From Gyrodactylus bullatarudis (taxonomy: Eukaryota; Platyhelminthes; Monogenea; Gyrodactylidea; Gyrodactylidae): a stretch of 64,000 nucleotides of DNA. Each line of letters opens with the position of its first letter. Positions within the stretch are counted from its first letter, which is position 1. The stretch covers positions 63,436-127,435 of the forward strand of contig SSNU01000166.1 in assembly GCA_012064415.1 (NCBI GenBank), read 5' to 3'. The position numbers and the translations under genes were made by a program. The notes beneath the pieces were generated by a model that saw only the letters and a list, made by a program, of their open reading frames with translations, searched no databases and was not told the DNA's origin. This document shows, piece after piece, positions 1-10,714 of this stretch.

Positions 1-1010
1 TCTATAATTATGAAATTTTTAGAATTTGGCGTAAACTTTTATATCATGATCCTCGAGGTTCTTAATTAAGATATTCGTATGTAAAATTAAATTTCGAACT
101 GGTGCGATCTCTACGACCATTTTTGGTCTTCTTGCCTGTTGATGATCCTGAAAAATACCGTTTGATTCTTCGCAGACCTTGAAATCAACAAATAATTTTC
201 AACTCAAAGTTTATACAAATGAAAAAATCGAGCCAGCTCGATATTTAAAATGTCTCCAAATATAAATTTTTTGAATATTTTTCTTAAATCAGGGAAACTT
301 TTGAATCGGTAACCAAAAAATCTTGAAATTTAAAATTTTGTTATCTTGATAAAAAATGAGATTTTTGTAAAAATCATAGATTCCTCGAGAAAAGCGGAAG
401 TTCTAAAAATATGCTCTGAAATCAATCCCAGTCTCGTATTGTATCATCATACAAGATTGATTTTAGTCTTTTTATGAAAAATACAAGAGTCTCATTATTG
501 TTTCCCTTAAAGTTATCAAATACAGCAAATCTGACCTTCTTATAATGGAAAAATTTTATTTGAAAATTTACTCAACATTTTCTATTCAAATTTCTACAGG
601 TGAGGAAAAGTTTATAAAAGAAAATGCCCACTGTCCACCTCTACTCAACCATGAAAAAAAAGAAAGGGGATTAACTTGTTACATTCCTAGTGTAAGTTTG
701 TTACAATATTTTACTTACAATATCTCTTCATATAATCTGACCTGATTTCTTTATTATTTGCTAAGTGTATTTGAATTTTCATCAAATACATTTTCAATTC
801 CTTCGCGTCAAAGGCTTCTGATTGGTCAATATAAATTTAGATCTGTATAATATTTTTCTTATTCGATTAGAGCGTTTAGTTCGGGCCTCAATTATCTAAG
901 AACATCCATTCTCTTCTTAATTTCTTATATCAGATACCTATCTACATATACAAAGAAATTTACTGTGAAAACTGAAGAGAAGACTGATGAAATCTTTAAT
1001 AAATAGGGAT
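1..1010. other. Non-coding; degenerate foldback-family repeat
   Basis: No gene seen. The stretch up to about 420 resembles a decayed copy of the foldback family whose best copy lies at 35001-35741: it keeps the order 'gatcctgaaa', then 'aaatcaacaaataattttcaactc', then 'gtaaaaatcatagattcc' found in the other copies. The short open frame at 545-745 has no recognisable features. Confidence 0.4.
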
Positions 1011-1310
1011 AATTACACAAAGTAGAAGCTGCTAGATGAAATTTTCAAAAAGTAGAAGGTCTATTCAGTGTATTTACAAAAATAAAAGATTTTTAGTATT
1101 TAAAACACTTTACACTTAAAAGTTTTTCGAACACACTTTTCATTTAGTAGAAGTATTATTTATTAATCTTACAAGTAATAGAAGTAACCAATTTATTACA
1201 CAATACGTTTATACTTCTAATAAATATTAATCTTCTACTTTTTGTAAATACACTGAACCTTCTAGGTATTGATGATCTATCTTCTATAAGCTTCTACTTT
1301 TTGTAATATG
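1011..1310. repeat. Palindromic MITE-like element
   Basis: The outer termini are inverted copies: attacacaaagtagaagct near 1011-1030 against agcttctactttttgtaat near 1290-1308. An inner pair (gtagaaggtctattcagtgtatttacaaa against ttgtaaatacactgaaccttctag) lies at about 1052-1083 and 1240-1265. The element is about 300 bp with no coding potential. No clear target-site duplication was found, so the superfamily is unassigned. Confidence 0.6.
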
Positions 1311-1374
1311 CCTAATAAAAATATTAGTAATACAGTAAATTAAGTTGGAATATATTATATATATATTCAACCTT

Positions 1375-1512
1375 TTTCCTCAGATTATTTTCTTCAAACG
1401 GTAAAAGTAGGCATCATTCTAAGAGATCTTTAACATATTCGAATTCTTAATGAAAAAATTGAGATTTCTGTAAAAATGATAGATCCTCAACTTCATATCA
1501 GTTAGCTTTAAA
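1375..1512 (+). repeat. Foldback family A, right-end fragment
   Basis: The order 'ttcttcaaacggtaaaagtaggcatcat', 'acatattcgaattcttaatgaaaa', 'gagatttctgtaaaaat' and 'cttcatatcagttagctt' matches the right arm of the copy at 35001-35741. It is a solo, diverged arm end. Confidence 0.6.
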
Positions 1513-2289
1513 ATTTTCTGATGCATAATAATACAAAAATTTATTTACTGATTTTTATTCACAGATCTTAATTATAATCGGATGAGCAAAAGAATGATAT
1601 TTTCTTGGGTATTTATCATTAAGGAGATTATTGACCTCTTCACGATACCATTTTTTACGAGGCCACCATATTCTCTATCAATATTGAGGAAGTATTATTA
1701 TGCCAAGAAGGAAACATTTCTTAATCCTTTCAACAAAAATGAGCGAAGAATTAATTGGTCTTATGCAATCCCTTTGGATTTAGGGGGCACACACCTTTTG
1801 GACACACAAGAAGCGTACTGGATGAAGAAAAAGATTAACCTTTTTAATTAAAAAAAATTCCTACCCACACATTGTACTGCGTGAATGGATATTATCCATT
1901 GGATAATCTTGTTGAATTCGATTGAAAATTAATCATCATTAGCTAGCCATACTTGATCTGAGGTTTTTTAATACTTTATTGGGGGATTATATGGAAAATC
2001 ATGTCTTATTAAATTGCTTTTTACAAGTTAATTAATAAAATATACACTGGCCGAAAAAGAGAGACATGTTAGATTTTAATTTTAATCAACTAATGATTAA
2101 CAAAACATCATAATTACTAGGGCATCAAAAAGTCATAAAAGTTATACTTTGTTGGAAAGGTATATTTCTCAAAAAAAACACAAAGATTTTTTTAGAAAAA
2201 TAGTAATGTTTTAAAAGTAGTATATGAATTATAAGAAATTTAGATGATGAAAATCGATCTTTGGGGAAAAACTTACAAGTAGTACATAA
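1513..2289. other. Non-coding; possible hAT-MITE left end at 2118
   Basis: No recognisable gene; the 89-codon open frame at 1582-1851 matches nothing I know. At 2118 the sequence TAGGGCATCAAAAAG resembles the termini of the hAT-like MITEs at 9099 and 33073. No matching right end or duplicated ATAATTAC was found, so this is a tentative fragment. Confidence 0.35.
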
Positions 2290-2525
2290 TTTTCAAGAAA
2301 AAATCGTTAGTGCGTGAGAGAGTGATCAAAAGTTGATTTTCAGGACGATTAGACGAAGAAATCAAATATGCTGAATCGAATTTTGAAAATCACCTTGTTA
2401 TCGTGTGAAAATTGTATTTTGATTTCTTGATCATTTTCCCTACTTAAAAATCGATGAAATTTTGATGATTCAAAATCCTTGACAAATAACGAATTTATCA
2501 AATGTTTAATCGTGAAGCGAAAATA
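2290..2525. repeat. Foldback family A, interior fragment
   Basis: The sequence runs 'gtgatcaaaagttgattttcagga', 'ttagacgaagaaatc', 'tttcttgatcattttccc', 'aaaatcgatgaaattttgatgattcaaaatc'. The loop region of the 35001-35741 palindrome has the same words in the same order. It has no coding value; the 61-codon minus frame here is a shadow of the repeat. Confidence 0.55.
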
Positions 2526-2540
2526 TTTTTCCATATAGTG

Positions 2541-2989
2541 TAGGTTAGGCTAGGATGAAATTTTTAACCTCATATTAGGACCAGCTTTCCCGATAGAACT
2601 ATCAATTCTAAGCATTATTTTGTATTGAAGCATGTGTCGAAAATGATTCTCCATTATGTCATTCGGTTTTAAAAACCCAAAATTTTTCAAATCGCCGCTC
2701 AATTTTCAATGAATTTTTACTACGCAATCACTAAAATCCGAATATCTTGGCCATTTAATGTGTTTCTTAATTTTTATCTTCAAAAATATTAATCCTGTCA
2801 TCAAAAGGGGCTTCATTTCGTTATTTAATCATGTCCGTGGGATATTGTGGGAATAATGGGCAATGACTTAATGACTTTCATGCTTCAAAAATATACAAAA
2901 CATAATCTGAGTACTAAAATTTATCAGAAAAGTAAGTACTCTCCTGAGTTGTTCGGAGAAAAAAAATTCCACCCTAGCCTAGTGTAGGT
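2541..2989. repeat. Foldback/MITE family E
   Basis: The left terminus (taggttaggctaggatgaaa and following T run) and the right terminus (A run then ttccaccctagcctagtgta) are inverted copies, giving an element of about 450 bp. Its right half recurs in opposite orientation at 61515-61770 (shared tggccat...gtgtttcttaa, gtcatcaaaaggggcttcat, gggatattgtgggaa, ttgttcggagaaaaaa). Non-autonomous; superfamily unknown. Confidence 0.6.
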
Positions 2990-4339
2990 GATATAAGTCT
3001 TATGGATCAACTACTATTCCTATCAAAAGCTTTCTAAATCTTCTATGACTACTTAATGGTAATAATATCAAATCACTGCCACTTTAATAGAAAATAATTT
3101 TGGATGAAGATTTATATAATTCGAAATAAAAATTCGTTCTGAACTGCATTTTCACTCAGCTATCTATCCCTAGTATTCATGCTTTAGTCCAACTAGGAAG
3201 TATTTATAATGATAATTTATCTTTTACTCTTACCTTCTCTGGTCCCATTATATCGGGTTCCAAAAAGGGGCAAGTTTAGGCAATGCAATTCTCTTCAATC
3301 ATTCATAAAAATATAATGAGCACTGAGATGTACACTTTTTTTAATTTCATCAGTTGGCCAACTTAATTCTTTCGTCATTATTAATTTTATTGTTCTGAGG
3401 CATTCCAGCAAGAATGAGAGATGAAGCATTTCTTTTTTCACTCATGAATGAGAATAAAAAGTATTTGCTTTTTCATCTACTTTATCGTGTGCTTTCTTTT
3501 GAGGGGGTGGGTGAATGGGTAGATATCTTGCAAAAGAGTTCTTGATTTTCTATGAAAAATTTTCTTGTCGAATATCTTCTATAACATATATATTCCTATA
3601 ACATTCGTACATACATGGTGCGTTCACTGGAACATGAAAAATAGTTCATGCTTTTCAAGAGAAAATCTCCAATCTTCAGTTCATCAATATGCAAATTATA
3701 CTCGGATATGTGTATCAAGAAATTTGTGTATATTCACTGAAGAGAGTGGAACTAAGAGGGAATTTCCACTTAAACAAGCCTCCAAGTGGGTCAAATCTAT
3801 TAAATTCTATGAAACAAAGATTTAAATGTTTCTTGGAGAATTCAGTTTTGGATACCGCATGGATTATATGGACAATATAAAATTCACATTGAAATTTTGT
3901 GATAGCATTTGGTTTTTATGATTCATAGAAATTACGTTCATTATGTGGCCAAGTTGGTATAACGTTCCAAGATCAAATCTTCTTTGAAAATTTGCTGTGA
4001 AAGTAGTATCAGTTTCAAGTCTTTGATTCCTCCAAAGAAATTAAAATTTGCCTCGGTTTAATTCTTAAAAAGATCCTAATTTAATGAAGATTTGCTGGTT
4101 CTCCATTTCATGATGAGATTCCTATTTCTTAGGTAAAAAAATTGGAAAGAGATTAAATTTCATCTAATTTCCTAGATATTCAGGGTTTAAGAAGTAAGGT
4201 TACTTAGTCACAGAAAATTGAGCAGAAGTTTGAAAAACTCTGGATTTTCAAACATGACATAATAGGTTTCTAGAAAGGGTTTTATTCTGCTAAATTTTAT
4301 GATAGGATGGAATTTTAAAAAATAGTAATTTTGTGAAAT
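2990..4339. other. No feature recognised
   Basis: AT-rich sequence with small open frames (for example 3565-3825) that show no domain, no codon character and no splice context. I see no RNA gene and no clear repeat. Confidence 0.4.
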
Positions 4340-5059
4340 ATTATAATAATATACAATTGAAAATTGAATTTAAAATACAGAGATTGTTCAGTTTGATTCA
4401 TAAGGATTACTCAAGCCTGAAGAGAAAACTCTATTAGTTTCTTAATTCCATTTTGATTGTGGCGCTTTGTACATGGGAAGAAATATTAGAAATTTTTCTA
4501 CAAGATCTAATGATCATCTGCATAAGGATACCGCAGTTACTAGACATCTTAAGCAGGAAAATCAAGTAGCTTAAATTAAAATTTTTTCCGTTTTATACAA
4601 AACCCTGAGATGAAAGCATAGATTTATGGGTAAAGGAGAAATTCTTTATCAATCAATACAATCTTAATCTGTGTTCAGAAAAACTCTTCCACTATCTTAG
4701 CCGATGTGAGCTTTTTCACTCTTTATTGGAGAGTTTTATTGTTTTTTCAGCTTACATTTTATTCTTATTTCTTTTACTATTTCTTTCACATTTGTAAATT
4801 ATTGTTTTCATTCAATTATTTAACGAGGTATTTGCAAAATTAGTCCATAGTACATGCGTTTAATCAGATTCAGTCTAAACTTTTCCATACCTGCATGTAT
4901 TTAATTTTCACATTTAGTCTATTTTTAATAATTTTTTTCAGAACTAGTCTAACATTTTTTCACATTTAGTTTTAGTATTTAGAATTTAGTCAAAAAAATC
5001 TTTAATAGTTCAAATCTAGTATGGTTTTCAAAAATAGTATATTTATAAATATAATAATC

Positions 5060-5374
5060 TCATAATTTCTCTTCGGATTCATGTTTCCCATGTTTGATGG
5101 AAGGCCTTCCTCTTTTACGTCTGACAGAGTATTCCAATAATTTTGAAAGCATAATGTATTCAATGTCACAAGCATAAACTGTTCTGAGCGATTCTGTTGG
5201 AAAAGTAGTATGAATGTATGATTTGATATCCAAGTTCTCATTAAATATGACTGCAAGTAGATGAATAGATGGATAGCCAGATATACTAATAGAACCACAT
5301 GAACACCACACTTTTTCAAGATTCACAACACGAATGATATCAGAAGTGGCCTCTGAATCAACATTGAATAAGTT
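5060..5374 (-). pseudogene. MULE transposase C-terminal fragment (left arm)
   Basis: Read on the minus strand, this gives the C-terminus of a MULE transposase: a run NLFNVDSEATSDIIRVVN, then WCSCG, then SGYPSIH, ending in a basic tail RRKRGRPSIKHGKHESEEKL. The CxC...H arrangement is the SWIM zinc-finger pattern; the usual third Cys before the His is Ser here (YPSIH for YPCxH), so zinc binding is doubtful. It is an inverted copy of the right-arm fragment with identical translation. The open frame continues further upstream (to 5473) only by reading antisense through the spacer, so the true homologous part stops at the arm boundary. Confidence 0.75.
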
Positions 5375-5384
5375 TTTTTTCTCT

Positions 5385-5561
5385 TCGGATCCTTTTAAAA
5401 ATTTTGTCAGTTTACATTTTCGATTTAGGCATATGACATCAAACATGGCTGAGTCTACAAACTCAGCGCTCAAAGATATACGTAGTCTTCATCCATTTCA
5501 TGCTATTTATAAATTTTGCTTGATGACTTCCGAAAAGTTTCAAACAAGGTCAACTTTCTAA
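5385..5561 (+). pseudogene. MULE transposase TSNxAES segment (palindrome spacer)
   Basis: The plus-strand translation in the spacer contains HMTSNMAESTNSALKDIRSL followed by HPFHAIYKF, the conserved motif that lies between the DDE core and the SWIM region in MULE transposases. The frame ends at a stop at 5559-5561, and the sequence from there to 5658 has further stops and shifts before the SWIM-coding right arm. The transposase is therefore broken, and the upstream catalytic core is absent. This fixes the parent element's orientation as plus: the right arm is the original 3' end and the left arm the inverted copy. Confidence 0.7.
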
Positions 5562-5658
5562 AACACTGCATTACAAGAATTTTGTCCAAAATTTAACGAT
5601 TACTTCTTGCCTGCATCAATTGCTGTTCGAAAGCTTTAAGTTCTGAACGTCAAAATTT

Positions 5659-5974
5659 AAACTTATTCAATGTTGATTCAGAGGCCACTTCTGATATCAT
5701 TCGTGTTGTGAATCTTGAAAAAGTGTGGTGTTCATGTGGTTCTATTAGTATATCTGGCTATCCATCTATTCATCTACTTGCAGTCATATTTAATGAGAAC
5801 TTGGATATCAAATCATACATTCATACTACTTTTCCAACAGAATCGCTCAGAACAGTTTATGCTTGTGACATTGAATACATTATGCTTTCAAAATTATTGG
5901 AATACTCTGTCAGACGTAAAAGAGGAAGGCCTTCCATCAAACATGGGAAACATGAATCCGAAGAGAAATTATGA
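5659..5974 (+). pseudogene. MULE transposase C-terminal fragment (right arm)
   Basis: This has the same translation as the left arm: DSEATSDIIR, WCSCG, SGYPSIH and a basic C-terminus, closed by a stop at 5972-5974. From 5708 it forms an uninterrupted 88-codon frame. It continues the spacer-encoded TSNMAES segment after a damaged junction. The remaining 234 bp to the element end (6208) is the non-coding terminal region. Confidence 0.75.
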
Positions 5975-6262
5975 GATTATTATATTTATAAATATACTAT
6001 TTTTGAAAACCATACTAGATTTGAACTATTAAAGATTTTTTTGACTAAATTCTAAATACTAAAACTAAATGTGAAAAAATGTAGACTAGTTCTGAAAAAA
6101 ATTATTAAAAATAGACTAAATGTGAAAATTAAATACATGCAGGTATGGAAAAGTTTAGACTGAATCTGATTAAACGCATGTACTATGGACTAATTTTGCA
6201 AATACCTCTTATTTAACTCTTATTATTTTTAAAGTGATACCACTGATGATCCATCAGTGGAA

Positions 6263-8030
6263 TGTACGTAATTATTAGTCACTAAAATCTAATTTATCAG
6301 TTCTCAATCTAATTGAATGCCTACTTAGATCGTATAGATTGATCTCGATTTCGCCTCTTATCAGGTACAGGACATGGCCAGGCAGTGTATAATCTCTTAG
6401 CAATTATTCGAACATAACTACTCAGATCATTCAAATAACTCGATCAACTGTTTCTGGCATTATAGTAAATGTTCATTGAATATTCAGCCATAATACAGTA
6501 AATCAATTGTAGTAAAATTTAATTTGTTTATTCACATGCATACTAGAAATGTATTTTGTTTCATTCAAGCTAAACAGCTTAGAGGAATATTCTCTTTCCA
6601 AATGTGTTTACTCAGATATTTCACCAGACATTCCTCCACCAACTAGGGTAATGTTCCTACTCTGTCTTTTAGACAAATACAATTTGAAGGAGATTTTATT
6701 TGATTATCATTTAAGATGATAATGCATTTTAGGCATTGTTACCCACCCGCTCCCTCCCTTCTGGAATAAAAGTAAAATTTACTGCATTAACATCATTTCA
6801 AGGATTTTTTTATTTGCCATATTTTTGTGTAATATTGAAATACGCCCGAGGATAATTTGTAAGATATCAATGAATTAGTATAACAGTTTAAAACGAATTA
6901 TCTAGTTACTTGAAAGTAGCTGCATGAATTATAAAAAAGTTATAGTCTTTATAATGGGTACAGTTATAATTCACCTATTCATGAATTAGTATCTATTGAA
7001 AAAGCGTTCATATAATGAATCAGGATTTTGGTGGCGATTTTAAAAATTTTGGATTCATAGGGAGTAAGACATGATTGATAATTTTTCGAGTTTATGCTTT
7101 CATTTGATTGAAAATAGGAGAAGAAGAAAATATCCCTATTGTACCTTGGGTTTTAAATTCTAGTAGATATGCATAATTTCAATTGAAGATGTATGTAATA
7201 TATAAATATTCAAATTCGCGCCATCATTTTTTAATGTATCGAGAACAACGAGCATAAAGAATCTATTGGAAGCATCAAATAGAAAAGTGTCCGGGGGAAA
7301 AAAATTTGTTCAAGTTTAACTTGTAAATATGATTCATATCATATGAATTACAGAATAGTGCTATCAATAAAGTTGAGATTACATTCCACCCTATTGATGG
7401 TACCTTGAGTAGATTGAAATCTTTGAAGTTGATGAATTTGTTTACTTTCAAGTAGATCAATTAGAATTGAGTTGAAATCGATAAATGTAATTTGAACTCA
7501 CCTTTTATTACTCATCTACGCGAACCAGTGTAGTTCAATCACAGAAAATTTGAAGAGCAACTCCATGACATAAGAAAAAAATCAAAGTTTTTTCTTTTTT
7601 TGACCTCTTTCCACATTTAATGATATCTCTGCGTCAGGTGAGTTAGCTCTCCAAATGATTCATGAGACAATAAAATACTTGGGAAAGATTACCAATTACT
7701 ATGATGAGAATCACTCAAACTCGTTTTTGATTTTCAACGTCTACTCAATGACATTATAATACAAATCATTCCATTTATATAGAAAAATTGCATCGTTTTT
7801 ACTTCTATCACTTGACTATCATGATACAAATTGCAGAGAATATACATTTCTCTTGTAAGGTGAGCTTGCTTTTTTGTCAACCTATCACAGTCAAAAATGG
7901 CTTTATTCAACTTGACGAGATAACTTCTCTTTGTCTGTTGTAGTCATACTTGCTTGTAGATAAACTCTCTAAAGTAATTGTTACACAAGAAAATTTGTGT
8001 TGAAACACCATGGTTACGCATGCATGAATA
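6263..8030. other. No feature recognised
   Basis: AT-rich non-coding sequence. No open frame with recognisable content, no RNA gene and no clear inverted or tandem repeat seen. Confidence 0.4.
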
Positions 8031-8035
8031 TACTG

Positions 8036-8069
<34 letters not shown>
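8036..8069. repeat. (TA)n microsatellite
   Basis: An uninterrupted run of about 16 TA units. Confidence 0.9.
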
Positions 8070-8070
<1 letters not shown>

Positions 8071-9090
8071 CAAGAAGGCTTTGATTCCTTGATATTTGAG
8101 AGTGGTCTACACAGACAGATAAATAAATGTTAATTCATGAAATATATATCTATTCCAAATTTACAGCCTAAACACGGATGTATCCTTTTGTTGAAGAATA
8201 GTTATGCTAAATAGATGTAAAACTTTCTTGGATATTATGCAAATTGGTCACTATTCTACTATTTTGTTTTTAATTAGAAAAGATATGCAAAATAATTTTT
8301 TTGTTTTAATCGACAAGAGTTGTTTGGACGTTCATTTTTGTAAATCTGATATCAGTAAGAAGAAATACTCGAAATAAAACAAGTTGTTATGAGTCAATAT
8401 ATATATTTTTTAAATTTTTGATGAATTATTGATTATTTCTCATTCGACTGACCAAAAATAAATTAATTGAAAAACTTTTGTAAACATTGTGCTCTGATGA
8501 AAGAAGAAAGATTGTGATGTAGCTTGAGTCTAATGATACATTCGTTCAAATTTCAATTTGTCACTTGATATTTTTAAATAAAATTTTTCACAAAATTCAC
8601 AAATTAGCAGAAAACTTGGAATTCTTTAACTAATTCTTTGAATTTTGTGTCTTTCCTATCATATATAAATGTACTCAAGTTGATCTCAATTTTCATTTTT
8701 CAAATTTCCATTTTTTCGAAGTTTTATTGATTTGGAATGAGGATCAAAATTAGATCTTGTCTCAAAAGAGATGGATTTGTCGAAAATTTAATAACAATAT
8801 TTGTCTTTCGAAGACCCTCGCACTTTCAAATCAGCGGGAATTTGGTTTACTAATGCTGACATGAAATCTATATAAATTTGTTGAATCATCTAATTTCTTA
8901 TAGAAAAAAATTTTTACGCACATCCAAACGTAAGTCTCAAATTATCTATCACCTTGATGTCTGTAATGTATTTTGTAGTTCATCTTCATGAAAATCTTTC
9001 CAATATTCAAAGATTAAAATTACATACTTAAATGGAAAAATATAGGATTGAATATAATACAGTTAGCCATTTCGTCACACAAATAATATG
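8070..9090. other. No feature recognised
   Basis: AT-rich non-coding sequence without a recognisable repeat or coding frame. Confidence 0.4.
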
Positions 9091-9098
9091 TAATTATT

Positions 9099-9474
9099 AG
9101 GGCCTCAAAAATTGTGTCAAACAAAATAAAAAATAGTACATCTCATGAACAGAAAAATAAGTTGAAAAAAGTACTTAAAAAAATTTAAGGGATTTTGAGT
9201 AAAAATAGTAATTTACCGTAAATTCTTGAAAAATTTTTAGTAATCAAATCCTGTATCATCAAAATTTCTGATTTTTGTTTATGTTTAGGAATCTAGTTAT
9301 TAATTCATAAAAGGTTGTGACTGGTTGTTTACTTATTGAAGAATACAACACTCTGAGACTTAATTTTAAAAAATAGAACGAAAAAGTACCGAGCCAGCAA
9401 TATAGTACCAGTTATCTTTAAATTGGAATAAGATAGACCAAAAATAGACCAAATAGTACTTTTTTGAAGCTCTC
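9099..9474. mobile_element. hAT-like MITE
   Basis: A 376-bp non-coding element begins TAGGGCCTCAAAAA and ends, as an inverted copy, TTTTTTGAAGCTCTC. It is flanked by the 8-bp duplication GTAATTAT (9091-9098 and 9475-9482). An 8-bp duplication with TAGGG-type termini is characteristic of hAT elements. Subterminal 'agtac' words and the sequence 'aaatagaccaaatagtactttt' recur, inverted, in the copy at 33073-33610, confirming one family. The right terminus has decayed (gag for tag). Confidence 0.75.
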
Positions 9475-9482
9475 GTAATTAT

Positions 9483-10139
9483 TTGGGCTCCAAATCTGAT
9501 CGGAATGATTAAATTTCACTTCAATTTGAACCTTGTTGAATATAAATACTGATTCATAGTTGTCTTATTAATTTAAGATTTAACTAAAGTACGAATAAAA
9601 GTAGATTTATTTTGAATATTACGAACCTTTTAGACAACATTGTACTGAGATACTCAAGTGTCTTCTTCAGTGAAAACACCAATAGGAGGTGATGAAGCTG
9701 AGTACTTTAGTTTTTAGATATATTGGAGAGTTTACATTGCAAGCGTCTCATCCCGATGATTAATAATTATTATATTTATAATCATTGATTATCTCAGTTG
9801 CGAAACGTCTGTAGAACTAAGGTTGGTTACATCAGTAATTATATAATTAAATATACTTTAATTATAATTATTTTTTATTCCTCAATGGAACAGAATTTTA
9901 AAATGTAAAGTTTATCTACACCTAGTTAATATGAAGATAAGAATTAAACAATAAAACTGAATATCACCGTCAAATTTCCGACAGTTTCACAATTTTCAAG
10001 AAAACTTCGATTTTCGAAATTTCATTAATTTTCAAGTAGTGAAAATTATCAAAGAATCAAACTTCAGCTCCTAAACGATAATGAGGTTATGCATCAGAAC
10101 AGATTTACCATGATTGATTCAGAAAAACTTACTTTAACA
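9483..10139. other. No feature recognised
   Basis: AT-rich non-coding sequence with no gene or clear repeat. Confidence 0.4.
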
Positions 10140-10312
10140 ACACTATAACTTTTTAATCTCTAAAATTTCGAAAAAATAGGATTTTGGCGCCAAATCGAAA
10201 TTTTAAAAATGACCATATTTTTATGAAAATAATTTTTTTCTCTCCAAATGGTAAAAGTGGGCACCATGAGTAAGATTCCAAATAATCCTCAACTTAATAT
10301 CAACTAGATTTA
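10140..10312 (+). repeat. Foldback family A, right-arm fragment
   Basis: It contains 'cgaaaaaataggattttggcgccaaatcgaa', 'atggtaaaagtgggcaccatgag' and the end 'cttaatatcaactag', matching the right arm of the 35001-35741 palindrome in order. It is a solo arm. Confidence 0.7.
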
Positions 10313-10438
10313 TCATACTAATGAGTATGCATGAAATAGAGATATTTATTTGTGAAACAATCAGTTGTTTTCTTACCCTATTCAAATAAAAGTTAATTTT
10401 GAAGAAAACAGTGGCCTGGTTTCCTCAAAAATATTTTG

Positions 10439-10714
10439 AGCTTGCTGACTCGAAGTCATGCTAGTGTTAAGAACAAACGAAGGATTATTGGTGAATAAAG
10501 CTTTATTTTCGTCGGTTCTCTTCAGACCAAACACCGACTTTAGATACATTTATATGCATGTAAGTTTAAGGAACATTATAAAATCTGACCAATAGCAATT
10601 ATTCATCCAAGATTGGTAATTGGTCAGATTTTATAAATATTTGAAAATAAAGCTTTATTCACCAATAATACTTCGTTCGTTCTTAACACTAGCATGACTT
10701 CGAGTCAGCAAGCT
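10439..10714. repeat. Nested inverted repeat (MITE-like hairpin)
   Basis: The outer arms 10439-10510 and 10643-10714 are 72-bp inverted copies differing at very few positions (left gaacaaacgaaggat against right cgttcgttcttaac). Inside lies a second, independent 18-bp perfect hairpin, ttataaaatctgaccaat (10576-10593) against attggtcagattttataa (10619-10636). It is non-coding. No certain target duplication was seen, though taaaagttaattt occurs on both sides (about 10388 and 10717). Confidence 0.75.

Larger units (their letters stand above)
4825..6208. mobile_element. Palindromic MULE-derived foldback element
   Basis: A 1384-bp element begins gaggtatttgcaaaattag and ends ctaattttgcaaatacctc. 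Its two arms (4825-5375 and 5659-6208) are about 550 bp and virtually identical as inverted copies; the only difference noticed is one extra A in the left arm. It is flanked by a 9-bp duplication, TTATTTAAC, the length typical of Mutator-like elements. Both arms encode the C-terminal end of a MULE transposase with a SWIM-type zinc-finger region, and the 283-bp spacer encodes the adjoining TSNMAES segment. The structure is therefore two inverted copies of the 3' end of a MULE. It lacks the catalytic core and would depend on transposase supplied elsewhere. It lies inside a PLE tail, so it is the younger insertion. Confidence 0.85.
4340..6262 (+). mobile_element. Penelope-like element 3' remnant, split by the MULE palindrome
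   Basis: The segment 4340-4824 aligns by eye with 49340-49860 of the best PLE copy: the end of the reverse-transcriptase/endonuclease frame (decayed by stops and frameshifts), then the non-coding tail 'gatgtgagctttttcac', 'attggagagttttattg', 'ttttactatttctttcac'. The tail resumes after the insertion at 6209-6262 (ttatttaactcttattatttttaaagtgataccactgatga). The copy is 5'-truncated like most PLE insertions. The interrupting element is 4825-6208, flanked by TTATTTAAC on both sides (4816-4824 and 6209-6217). The tail ends with a short hairpin, ccactgatg/catcagtgg, at 6240-6260. Confidence 0.8.

Noticed and set aside
5002..5319. Paired 105-codon open frames (5002-5319 minus, 5715-6032 plus) with identical translation
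   Set aside because: They are shadows in a second frame of the MULE arms; the SWIM-coding frame is the meaningful one.
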